In this document: piece by piece, positions 1 through 7,100 of the stretch
How positions within the stretch are numbered: position 1 is the first letter of the stretch
How the letters are laid out: every line of letters begins with the position of its first letter
Source of the DNA: WJMT01 sp964445575
Lineage (GTDB): Bacteria; Acidobacteriota; Aminicenantia; Aminicenantales; Aminicenantaceae
Direction: 5' to 3'
Length of the DNA stretch: 7,602 nt
NCBI GenBank assembly: GCA_964445575.1
Contig: CAYULB010000080.1
Coordinates: 1-7,602 of the forward strand
Program-made: the position numbers and the translations under genes
The notes under the pieces: generated by a model
Seen by the model: the letters and a program-made list of their open reading frames with translations, nothing else
What the model was told of the DNA's origin: nothing
The model's database searches: none

Positions 1-61
1 ATCTAAAATCTAAAATTAATCAATAATCGTTTTAATCTAATAATAATTATTTTAACCTAAA

Positions 62-181
62 CTATTCATAAAAAAATGGCGATGTTTTCATTATTAATTT
101 ATTTTCAGCGATATACAAGATTTTTTCAAGAACGTTTAGCTGAACGTTTCTTCTTATCATGATTTCAATTTTAATCGCCAT
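62..181 (-). CDS. possible 39-aa small ORF, unrecognised
   Basis: This is an ATG-initiated frame of 39 codons ending in TAG at 62-64. A Shine-Dalgarno-like GGAAGG (189-194, minus strand) sits 7 nt upstream of the ATG, which is good spacing. The peptide begins MAIKIEIMIRRNVQLN and is basic and amphipathic, with no cysteine motif or signal peptide. The start codon lies in one arm of the 69-188 inverted repeat and the last codons in the other arm, so folding of the transcript could mask initiation. The frame is open further upstream to a TGA at 257-259 and could begin at an ATG at 235. I recognise no family. It may be a remnant or chance ORF in repeat DNA. Confidence 0.2.
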   Translation of the reverse strand: MAIKIEIMIRRNVQLNVLEKILYIAENKLIMKTSPFFYE

Positions 182-188
182 TTTTTTA
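69..188. repeat. 15-bp perfect inverted repeat bounding a 120-bp segment
   Basis: TAAAAAAATGGCGAT at 69-83 is the exact reverse complement of 174-188, separated by 90 bases. The arms carry poly-A/poly-T runs on the outer side, so a transcript from either strand could form a GC-containing stem followed by a U run. The 90-nt loop is long for an intrinsic terminator. The termini could also be those of a miniature element, but I see no target-site duplication in the flanks. Confidence 0.65.
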
Positions 189-226
189 CCTTCCAGGCGA
201 GCCAATCTTACAGCATCTGCTTCGTT

Positions 227-267
227 GCAGGGCATTCGTAGTGAAAGACCACGACTTCATGCCCTGC
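227..267. repeat. strong hairpin next to the dispersed repeat
   Basis: GCAGGGCAT (227-235) pairs perfectly with ATGCCCTGC (259-267). An inner helix extends it, GTAGTG (238-243) with CACGAC (250-255), at 5 of 6 pairs, leaving a loop of about 6 nt. No T-tract follows on either strand, so a simple intrinsic terminator is unlikely. The right arm lies inside the 257-307 repeat copy. The copy at 7343-7394 has the matching arm but no partner. Confidence 0.6.
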
Positions 268-307
268 GCCTCGCATCTGCCGCAATCTTGACTCGTGAAT
301 AATCCAG
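257..307 (-). repeat. ~51-bp repeat, copy 1 (inverted relative to 7343-7394)
   Basis: Read on the minus strand this begins CTGGATTATTCACGAGTC and ends AGGGCATGA. It matches 7343-7394 at 49 of 52 aligned columns, with two substitutions and one missing C after GGCGC. It lies 57 bp beyond the stop of the membrane-protein gene, in the same orientation relative to transcription as the other copy has to carB. Similarity ends sharply at both edges. A minus-strand frame through it reads INLDYSRVKIAADARR. The same peptide is readable in the other copy with one change (K to E), but third codon positions are conserved too, so recent duplication of DNA is more likely than protein constraint. Confidence 0.85.
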
Positions 308-364
308 GTTAATAACCTTGCCCTTATAGAGATGATTTGCTTTTCGATTTCTGGGCTTATAAAT

Positions 365-1114
365 CTAATTCGATATCACAGGATTGGCTTGGGGATCCAT
401 GGGATTTATTCGTGAAGCCAAGGAAAATAAAAACGGATAGCTCTTCTTCATATGTTTCAAGTATGAAATCCACGCGGTGGTGATTTGGGAGTAAGCTCTC
501 TTTAAGTCATTGGCTAAATGTTCATAATCTTTTCCCGGCAGAGACTTCAACTTATCTCCTCTGAACTCAAGCTCTTCTGAGAGGTGAAACACAGCCCAAA
601 GAAGGTCTGTGAAATCATCATGCTCCAAAAGATAAGGATTCTCCAACATGCGCAAGAGGAAAGGGCGTTTGTTCACCAGGTAATCCCGCAGCTCACATAA
701 TTTTTCTTTATCCATATTTATTTTGTACTTAAATTTTTTTGCTGCGCTCATAGCACGGTCAAAATCTTTTTTATCCCATTCTTGAGTAACTTTCAGCTTC
801 TCAGCAAGATGCTCTGAATTCTCCACGAATATATTGAATTTATTAAGAAGTTTTAGCCCTACCTCACTAAAGAAACTCCCGATGACCATATTTAATTTCT
901 TCATAAGGGCTTGCTTTTCTTTTCGAGCAAGTATCCGTTCAATAAGCAGCACAACCAAGAAAACATCAATAAAAAGAAAACCAAAGTCCCCCAACATGTA
1001 TATGAAGATATGATGGACATCGCGAAATATAAAATAATGCAGGGTGTAAGTAAGGGCAGATGCTGCAATGAAAACAAGGCCGATCCTGAAAGTCCATGTA
1101 AATATTTTTTTCAT
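365..1114 (-). CDS. conserved two-helix membrane protein of unknown function
   Basis: The product is 249 aa from the chosen ATG, which begins MKKIFTWTFR. Two hydrophobic segments, about residues 9-30 and 36-61, with a basic N-terminus suggest an inner-membrane hairpin and a large cytoplasmic, helical, charged domain (about 62-249). Conserved-looking stretches are ENPYLLEHDDFTDLLWAVFHL (about 158-178, with the acidic pair D167-D168), DYEHLANDLKRAY (196-208) and the C-terminal YPFLFSLASRINPMD (226-240). I have an impression of similar uncharacterised proteins in anaerobes, but I assign no function. A TTG 72 nt upstream (1184-1186) extends the frame but lacks a Shine-Dalgarno and adds a lysine/arginine-rich tract. 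The ATG has a purine-rich AAGAAG upstream. It sits 99 nt after fprA on the same strand with no terminator between, so it is probably the last gene of the operon. Confidence 0.8.
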   Translation of the reverse strand: MKKIFTWTFRIGLVFIAASALTYTLHYFIFRDVHHIFIYMLGDFGFLFIDVFLVVLLIERILARKEKQALMKKLNMVIGSFFSEVGLKLLNKFNIFVENSEHLAEKLKVTQEWDKKDFDRAMSAAKKFKYKINMDKEKLCELRDYLVNKRPFLLRMLENPYLLEHDDFTDLLWAVFHLSEELEFRGDKLKSLPGKDYEHLANDLKRAYSQITTAWISYLKHMKKSYPFLFSLASRINPMDPQANPVISN

Positions 1115-1213
1115 TTTTTTTCTTCTTTTTTTATTTCGAATCCAGGTCTTTTTCTTTAAATTCCCTCTGCTGTCCAGCTCTATCAATCTAAGTTGGCAAA
1201 TAATTTCATTCTT

Positions 1214-2404
1214 CTATTTTGTCTTCCCCTGAATATATTCACCTAGTTTTTCCCCAATTTTTTTAACGGAATCCAGCTCTTCTTCATCTGGTATATACTT
1301 TATGTTTATTCCCTCAAAAGGAATATCCCACTTGAGTTCCTTAAGTACTTTTTCAATTTCACCTACGGCTTGACCTCCCCAGCCAAAAGACCCAAAAGAA
1401 AAGCCTACTCTTTTTCTCGGTCTCAATCCTTTAAGATAGATTAGAAATTCACCCATAGAGGGAAGCATCCCGTTGTTCAAAGTCGGAGAACCTATTAGAA
1501 TTAAGCGAGACCTAAGAACATCTGTGATAACATCTGACACATGAATTTTTTTAAGATCCCTTACCGTCACTTCAACTCCAGCCTCATACAACCCCTTTTC
1601 GAGCATCTGAGCAATTTTTCTAGTAGAACCCCACATTGAATCATAAACAATAACCGCCTTCTTGTCCGCTTCATAATTAGACCACTGGGTATACTGCTGA
1701 ACAATCTGGGGTATAAAAGATCTCCAGATAAGTCCATGACTGGGACAAATCATCTCTATATCCAACTCAGAAACCACTTTTAAAGCGTTCTTGACTTGAT
1801 CGCCGTAGGGCATAACAATGTTCCCGTAATATTTGGCAGCTTCTTCTTCCACAATATCCCAGCCGATCTCATCAGCGTATCTTTCTGAGGAGGCAATATG
1901 CTGTCCAAAAGCATCATTTGAAAACAGGACCTTTTCCTCTGGCATATAGGTCACCATGTTGTCAGGCCAGTGAACCATGGGAGTGTGAACAAATTTCAGC
2001 GATCTTTTCCCAAGACTTAAGGAATCTCCAGACTGGACCACATGAAATCCCCAATCTTTTTTGTAGTGCCTTCGCAATCCCTTTTCTCCCTGAACAGAGG
2101 TAATGACAGTGGCATTGGGAGCATATTCAAGTATTTTTGGGATCGAACCAGAATGATCCATTTCAACATGATTGGATAGGATATAATCAATTTGAGCAGG
2201 ATCTATGATCTCACGGATTCTATCCAGCATTTCATCAAAAAGATAGTGCTTGACTGTATCTATAAGCACTGTTTTTTCGTCTATGACAAGATAAGAATTA
2301 TAAGTCGAACCTCTTTGTGTCAAATAACCATGGAAATTCCTAAGGTCCCAATCAATTCCCCCAACCCAGTATATACCTTCTTTTATCTTCTTTTTAGCTT
2401 TCAT
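1214..2404 (-). CDS. fprA: flavodiiron protein (oxygen/nitric oxide reductase, class A)
   Basis: The product is a 396-aa cytoplasmic enzyme that reduces O2 to water, or NO to N2O, with electrons from rubredoxin. The N-terminal metallo-beta-lactamase-like domain (about 1-245) has the full diiron ligand set: H79, E81, D83 and H84 in NHVEMDHSG, H145 in MVHWPDN, D164 in SNDAFG and H223 in PSHGLIW. The C-terminal flavodoxin domain (about 250-396) has an FMN phosphate loop YDSMWGSTRKIA and later flavin-contact loops GSPTLNNG and GSFGWGG. Length and two-domain layout match class A proteins, with no fused rubredoxin or flavin reductase domain. The ATG lies 3 nt after the rubredoxin stop, with GAGG (2416-2419) 11 nt upstream inside the rubredoxin gene, so the two are probably translationally coupled. 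Whether O2 or NO is the physiological substrate cannot be told from sequence. Confidence 0.97.
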   Translation of the reverse strand: MKAKKKIKEGIYWVGGIDWDLRNFHGYLTQRGSTYNSYLVIDEKTVLIDTVKHYLFDEMLDRIREIIDPAQIDYILSNHVEMDHSGSIPKILEYAPNATVITSVQGEKGLRRHYKKDWGFHVVQSGDSLSLGKRSLKFVHTPMVHWPDNMVTYMPEEKVLFSNDAFGQHIASSERYADEIGWDIVEEEAAKYYGNIVMPYGDQVKNALKVVSELDIEMICPSHGLIWRSFIPQIVQQYTQWSNYEADKKAVIVYDSMWGSTRKIAQMLEKGLYEAGVEVTVRDLKKIHVSDVITDVLRSRLILIGSPTLNNGMLPSMGEFLIYLKGLRPRKRVGFSFGSFGWGGQAVGEIEKVLKELKWDIPFEGINIKYIPDEEELDSVKKIGEKLGEYIQGKTK

Positions 2405-2407
2405 CTT

Positions 2408-2566
2408 TCACGCAACCTCAAAAGAATCTTTATCAGCTCCACAGACCGGGCACACCCAATCATCAGGGAGATCTTCGAATGCGGTTCCAGGCTCTATTCC
2501 GTTGTCTGGGTCTCCTGAGTTTGGATCGTAGACGTATCCACAAACAGAACACTTATACATATTCAT
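2408..2566 (-). CDS. rub: rubredoxin
   Basis: This is a 52-aa one-iron electron carrier of typical family length. The Fe(Cys)4 site is complete: C6 and C9 in YKCSVCGYVYD, and C39 and C42 in DDWVCPVCGADK. The connecting segment has the family's acidic, glycine-rich form, including GDPDNGIEPGTAFEDLPDDW. It is probably the direct electron donor to the flavodiiron protein encoded 3 nt downstream, as in characterised rubredoxin:oxygen oxidoreductase systems. The ATG overlaps the TGA stop of the upstream regulator gene as ATGA (2563-2566). A strong GAAAGGAG (2573-2580) sits 6 nt before the start, within the end of that gene, so translation should be efficient and probably coupled. No frameshift or missing ligand is seen. 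Confidence 0.98.
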   Translation of the reverse strand: MNMYKCSVCGYVYDPNSGDPDNGIEPGTAFEDLPDDWVCPVCGADKDSFEVA

Positions 2567-2991
2567 TTTTTTCTCCTTTCTTCCTTATTATTTTTAAGAC
2601 AATTTTTGCAGATGCCTTTAAAGCAGCCCTGGATTTCAATGACTCTATGCCCCTCGACGTTTCTTTTCTTAAAATATTCTTTTTCCACCTGAAGGTCAAT
2701 AATCACCCCACATCTTTCACAAAAAAAATGGTAATGAGGGGAAACGATTACATCAAATCTAGTTTCTGTCCCAGTAAAGTATAAGGGCTTGATCAAATTC
2801 TTTTGACAAAAAATTTCCAAACTATTGTATATGCTGGTCATTGAAACAGTCGGGACTTCTTTTTTCACTGCTTTATGTATTTGCTCAACAGTAGGATGAT
2901 TTTTATTGTGATCAAGATAATTCAAAATTTTTAGCCTTATATAAGTTGGTTTTATGTTCTTTTGTTCCAGCCTTTTTTGTAACTGTTTCAT
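2563..2991 (-). CDS. perR: Fur-family metalloregulator, PerR-like
   Basis: The product is a 142-aa DNA-binding repressor. The N-terminal winged helix (about 1-80) includes the recognition region SMTSIYNSLEIF (50-61). A structural zinc site is complete: C91, C94, C128 and C131. The residues expected for the PerR regulatory site are present: H32 in HPT, D80 in TRFD, H86 and H88 in PHYHFFC, and D99 in VIIDL. An aspartate rather than a glutamate at the last position favours peroxide sensing (PerR) over iron sensing (Fur), but this is a family rule of thumb. The C-terminal tail is lysine/arginine-rich. The gene leads the rubredoxin-fprA operon, which fits derepression by peroxide or oxygen stress. 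The ATG has no Shine-Dalgarno and follows the -10 box by only 17 nt, so the leader is very short. Assignment as PerR versus another Fur subtype is moderately certain. Confidence 0.85.
   Translation of the reverse strand: MKQLQKRLEQKNIKPTYIRLKILNYLDHNKNHPTVEQIHKAVKKEVPTVSMTSIYNSLEIFCQKNLIKPLYFTGTETRFDVIVSPHYHFFCERCGVIIDLQVEKEYFKKRNVEGHRVIEIQGCFKGICKNCLKNNKEERRKK
2573..2580 (-). promoter_or_regulatory. strong ribosome binding site of rubredoxin
   Basis: GAAAGGAG on the minus strand lies 6 nt before the rubredoxin ATG and inside the last codons of the regulator gene. It fixes the rubredoxin start and suggests rubredoxin is made at a higher level than the regulator, whose own start lacks such a site. 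Confidence 0.85.
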
Positions 2992-3003
2992 TTTTGTATT
3001 TGT

Positions 3004-3014
3004 TATAAATTATA
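3004..3014. promoter_or_regulatory. possible autoregulatory operator over the -10 box
   Basis: TATAAATTATA is a perfect inverted repeat with 5-bp arms and a single central base, and it covers the -10 hexamer of the regulator promoter. Fur/PerR family sites are AT-rich inverted repeats with a one-base centre (7-1-7), and repression by covering -10 is common. The match to the known PerR box is partial, and AT-rich promoters give such palindromes by chance, so this is inference. Confidence 0.3.
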
Positions 3015-3038
3015 CACCTATTTTATTCACCATGTCAA
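3009..3038 (-). promoter_or_regulatory. consensus promoter of the regulator-rubredoxin-fprA operon
   Basis: On the minus strand TTGACA (3033-3038) and TATAAT (3009-3014) are exact sigma-70 type hexamers separated by 18 bp. Transcription would start near 3001-3003, leaving about 10 nt before the regulator ATG at 2991. Confidence 0.75.
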
Positions 3039-3058
3039 CAAATGAATGAATGGTTTCT

Positions 3059-3087
3059 TTGATTTTCATTTTCTTATATGATATAAA
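3059..3087 (+). promoter_or_regulatory. likely carAB promoter
   Basis: TTGATT (3059-3064) and TATAAA (3082-3087) are spaced 17 bp apart on the plus strand, predicting a start near 3094 and a leader of about 16 nt before the carA ATG at 3110. An overlapping alternative -10, TATGAT, lies at 3077-3082 but lacks a good -35. The -35 boxes of the two divergent promoters are only 20 bp apart. No pyrimidine attenuator or riboswitch structure is seen in so short a leader. Confidence 0.5.
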
Positions 3088-3109
3088 ACCTCTAAAAATT
3101 CTGGATTTA

Positions 3110-4174
3110 ATGCAACACGGTATTCTCAAATTAGAAGATGGAACAGAAGTTAGGGGGGATTCTTTCGGAAAAACAGTTTCTGCCTCCGGTGAAGTTGTCT
3201 TCAATACAGGAATGGTGGGGTACAATGAATCCTTGACTGATCCTAGCTATAAAGGACAGATATTGGTCCTGACCTACCCTTTAATCGGCAACTATGGAGT
3301 TCCTTCTAAAGAGACCGATGCAGGTCTCTTGAAATTCTTTGAGTCACATAAAATTCAGGTTTCCGGCCTTATAGCATCTGATTACTCTTATAGCTACAAT
3401 CACTGGAATGCCGTTAAAAGTCTCTCTGAGTGGTTCAAAGAAGAAAACATCCCTGCTCTAACAGGTATAGATACCAGAGCTTTAACAAAAATATTAAGAG
3501 AAAAAGGCACTATGCTGGGAAAGATCATCCTTGATCAAGATGTAGAATTATTTGACCCAAATCAAGAAGACCTGGTAAAACAGGTAAGCATCCGCGAACC
3601 TGTAGAATACAATAAAAACGGGAAACCCAGACTGATTATCATTGACTGCGGCGTCAAAAACAATATTATAAGAAGCTTCCTGAAACGAAAATGCTGTATT
3701 CTTCGAGTTCCCTATGACTATGATTTTTTCTCCCATTCCTTTGATGGGGTGGTCATATCAAATGGGCCTGGCAATCCAAAAACTTACAAACAGGTTATAA
3801 AAAACATAAAAAGATGCATTGAGAAAAAGATACCCACTTTTGGAATATGTTTGGGAAACCAGCTGTTAGCCTTGGCTGCTGGAGCCAACACATATAAACT
3901 TAAATACGGTCATAGAAGTCAAAATCAGCCCTGTCTTCTCATGGGGACTAAAAAGTGCTACATAACTTCTCAAAATCATGGATTTTCTGTTGACGCCAAC
4001 ACCCTGCCTCATGAATGGATCCCCTGGTTTATGAACATCAATGACCAAACCAATGAAGGCATTAAGCACAATAAACTCCCTTTTATGTCAGTTCAGTTCC
4101 ATCCTGAACATTCACCAGGGCCTGTGGATACTGAATTTATCTTTGATGAGTTCTTAGAGGTTCTTAAGCAGTGA
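3110..4174 (+). CDS. carA: carbamoyl phosphate synthetase, small (glutaminase) subunit
   Basis: The product (354 aa) hydrolyses glutamine and feeds ammonia to CarB. The N-terminal CPSase small domain (about 1-150) starts HGILKLEDGTEVRGDSFG and includes GEVVFNTGMVGYNESLTDPS. The C-terminal class I glutamine amidotransferase domain (about 170-354) has SNGPGNP, the nucleophile C247 in GICLGNQ, KYGHR, TSQNHGFSVD and the catalytic H331/E333 in QFHPEHSPGP. The family normally begins a few residues before LEDGT, so the ATG at 3110 is chosen. An in-frame ATG at 3050 would add a hydrophobic 20-residue extension upstream of the predicted promoter start. Upstream signal is only a weak CTGGA. The N-terminal wording resembles eukaryotic CAD and its bacterial relatives. 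The stop overlaps carB by 4 nt (GTGA), indicating coupling. Confidence 0.97.
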   Translation: MQHGILKLEDGTEVRGDSFGKTVSASGEVVFNTGMVGYNESLTDPSYKGQILVLTYPLIGNYGVPSKETDAGLLKFFESHKIQVSGLIASDYSYSYNHWNAVKSLSEWFKEENIPALTGIDTRALTKILREKGTMLGKIILDQDVELFDPNQEDLVKQVSIREPVEYNKNGKPRLIIIDCGVKNNIIRSFLKRKCCILRVPYDYDFFSHSFDGVVISNGPGNPKTYKQVIKNIKRCIEKKIPTFGICLGNQLLALAAGANTYKLKYGHRSQNQPCLLMGTKKCYITSQNHGFSVDANTLPHEWIPWFMNINDQTNEGIKHNKLPFMSVQFHPEHSPGPVDTEFIFDEFLEVLKQ

Positions 4175-7100
4175 AAAAAGTCATTCTCCTTGGAAGTGGA
4201 GCTCTGCAGATAGGACAGGCCGGAGAGTTTGACTATTCAGGAAGCCAGGCAATCAAAGCTCTTAAAGAAGAGAAAATCAACGTCATTCTTATCAATCCGA
4301 ATATTGCCACAATCCAAACCTCAGACTATCTCGCAGAAAAGATTTATTTCCTTCCTGTAACCCCGTATTTTGTAGAAAAAGTCATAAAAAAAGAAAAACC
4401 AGAGGGCATACTTTTAAGCTTTGGAGGCCAAACCGCATTAAACTGCGGAGTAGAACTTTATAAAAAAGGGATTCTTGATAAAAATGGAGTTAAAATTTTA
4501 GGGACTCCCATAAAAGCTGTGATGGACTGTGAAGACCGAAAATCTTTTTCCAGGAAACTTAATGAAATCGGAGTGAAGATCCCAAAAAGCAAAGCAGCCA
4601 ACTCTCCCCGGCGAGCTCTAGAAGCCGCAGAAAAAATCGGTTATCCGGTCATCACAAGGGTAGCCTACGCTCTGGGAGGTCTTGGCTCAAGCCTATCTTT
4701 CACGAAACAAGACCTAAGAAAACAAGTACAGAAGGCTTTCTCCTTTGCTTCCCAGGTTTTAATAGAAGAATATCTAGAGGGATGGCAGGAAATCGAATAT
4801 GAAGTGGTCAGAGACAATCAGGACAACTGTATAACTGTATGCAATATGGAAAATTTTGATCCTATGGGTATTCACACCGGCGAGAGCATTGTGGTTGCTC
4901 CATCTCAAACCCTTTCTGACCACGAATACCATAAGTTGAGAAAAATTTCTATCCAGGTCATACGACACTTGAATATTGTCGGTGAATGTAACATCCAATT
5001 CGCCGTCAATAAAAATAGTGGGGAATACAAGATCATTGAAGTTAACCCTCGATTATCCCGAAGCAGCGCACTGGCTTCCAAAGCGACCGGATATCCCCTT
5101 GCCTTTATTGCTGCGAAACTTGCCATAGGGCATTCTCTTGTCGACCTTCCCAATTCTATAACCAAAAAAACCAAGGCCTGCTTTGAACCTGCTCTGGATT
5201 ATGTGGTAGTAAAAATTCCTCGATGGGATCTGACTAAATTCAAACGGGCATCCAAAAAAATCGGAAGCGAGATGAAAAGCGTAGGCGAAGTTATGGCCAT
5301 AGGAAGAAATTTTGAAGAAGCTTTACAGAAAGCTCTAAGAATGCTTCAGGTAGGCATGTACGGGCTGGTCTGTAATGACACAAACATTAAAGACCTCAAC
5401 CAAGAACTTAAAAACCCAACAGACAAAAGAATCTTTGCCATAGCTGAAGCGGTGAAAACTTTTTCCATAGAAAAAATTCACAACCTTACCCAAATAGAAC
5501 CTTGGTTTTTATATAAAATAAAAAACATTGTCAGCCTCTATCAAAAACTAAAAAAGCAGAAATTTGAACGTCTCTCTAAGGATCTCCTCCTGGAGAGCAA
5601 AAAACTCGGTTTCTCTGACAAACAGATCGCCTTAATCTACGGAAGAGAAGAACTAGAGGTCCGGAAGTTGAGAAAAAAACTATCAGTCTTTCCTTACGTT
5701 AAACAAATCGATACCCTTGCTGCAGAATATCCTGCTCAGACAAACTATTTATATCTGACCTACAACTCAGTAGAGGATGACCTTGAGTTCGAGGACAGAA
5801 ACAATGTCATAGTTCTCGGATCAGGCTCTTACAGGATTGGTTCTTCTGTTGAATTCGACTGGTGTTGTGTGAACACAGTCATAAGTCTTCGGTCCCTTGG
5901 ATACGAAACCATTATGATCAATTATAACCCGGAGACAGTCAGCACCGACTATGACATTTGTGATCGTCTCTATTTTGATGAACTGAGTTTTGAGACCGTA
6001 GCAGATATCTATGAAAAAGAAGACCCAAAGGGCATCATCATTTCTATGGGCGGACAGATCCCCAACAATATAGCCACTAAATGCGCCCAATACGGACTCC
6101 AAATTCTAGGAACAGCTTCTCAAAATATCGACCGGGCAGAAAACCGTCATAAATTCTCTTCGCTTCTGGATAAACTCAATATCGATCAGCCTGAATGGAA
6201 AGAATTGACCGATATTGAAGAAGCTAAAGATTTCGCTGAACGAGCGGGATATCCGGTCCTTATCAGACCCAGCTATGTTCTGAGCGGCGCAGCAATGTCT
6301 GTAGCTCTTAATGACAAAGAGTTAGTGAGCTATCTGCAGAGGGCTTCTGAAGTCAGCCCGGAATATCCTGTTATCATCAGCAAATTTATTGAAAATGCCA
6401 AAGAAATAGAACTGGATGGAGTGGCAAAAAACGGAAAACTTTTTGTGTACGCTATATGCGAGCATGTTGAAAATGCCGGTGTTCACTCCGGTGACACGAC
6501 CATGGTCCTTCCCCCTCAAAGGACTTATCTGGAAACAACCCGCAGAATGAAAAAAATCACCAGAGAAATCGTGAGAGCCCTTCAAATCAATGGGCCTTTC
6601 AATATCCAATTTATAGCCAAGGACAATATGGTTAAAGTCATTGAGTGCAACCTTCGTGCCTCAAGGTCCTTTCCCTTTGTTTCAAAGATATTCAAACTCA
6701 ATTTTGTGGAACTGGCAACCAAATTGATAATGGGAATAGACCTTCCGCTTATTGATAAATCCTGTTTTGAGCTGGATTATGTGGGTGTCAAAGCCCCTCA
6801 ATTTTCCTTCACACGCCTGAAAGGGGCTGATCCCGTACTGAGTGTTGAGATGGCCTCCACCGGAGAAGTCGCCTGCATCGGTGACAGTTTTGAAGAAGCC
6901 TTTCTGAAAGCTCTCCTATCAGTGGGTTATGATTATCCCAAAAGGAATATTTTGCTTTCCACAGGTCCCTTTGAAAGTAAAGCCGTTTTTCTGCCTGAAG
7001 CCAAAAGACTTACTGAGTTTGGATTTCGCTTGTATGCCACTCAAGGCACCGCAGATTTCCTTAAATACAACGGAATTGAAGCTGAAACCTTGTACTGGCC

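Larger units (their letters stand above)
1..364. other. AT-rich intergenic region with repeats, no convincing gene
   Basis: This stretch lies downstream of the minus-strand operon. The first 60 bases are very AT-rich, with a short ATCTAAA tandem duplication at 1-15. It then holds a 15-bp inverted repeat (69-83/174-188), a hairpin (227-267), a copy of a ~51-bp repeat (257-307) and a 13-bp palindrome, AGGTTAATAACCT (306-318), abutting that repeat. I see no rRNA, tRNA or canonical hairpin-plus-T-tract terminator close behind the membrane-protein stop. Short minus-strand open frames exist, but none matches a family I recognise. Confidence 0.7.

Noticed and set aside
1..364. CRISPR array or tRNA in the repeat-rich left end
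   Set aside because: There are no regularly spaced direct repeats with spacers and no cloverleaf or T-loop consensus. The repeats are inverted or single.
1115..1186. TTG start extending the membrane protein by 24 residues
   Set aside because: It has no Shine-Dalgarno, is a rare start codon, and adds a tract of mostly Lys/Arg just before a natural MKK start with purine-rich upstream sequence.
2192..2784. Plus-strand open frames opposite fprA, rubredoxin and the regulator
   Set aside because: They are antisense to genes with complete active-site motifs, have no recognisable content, and overlap each other.
3050..3109. An upstream in-frame ATG extending CarA by 20 residues
   Set aside because: The extension is hydrophobic and unlike the CarA N-terminus, which begins a few residues before LEDGT. 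The ATG also lies upstream of the predicted promoter -35.
3088..3109. Pyrimidine-responsive attenuator ahead of carA
   Set aside because: The predicted leader is about 16 nt and has no room for alternative hairpins or a leader peptide.
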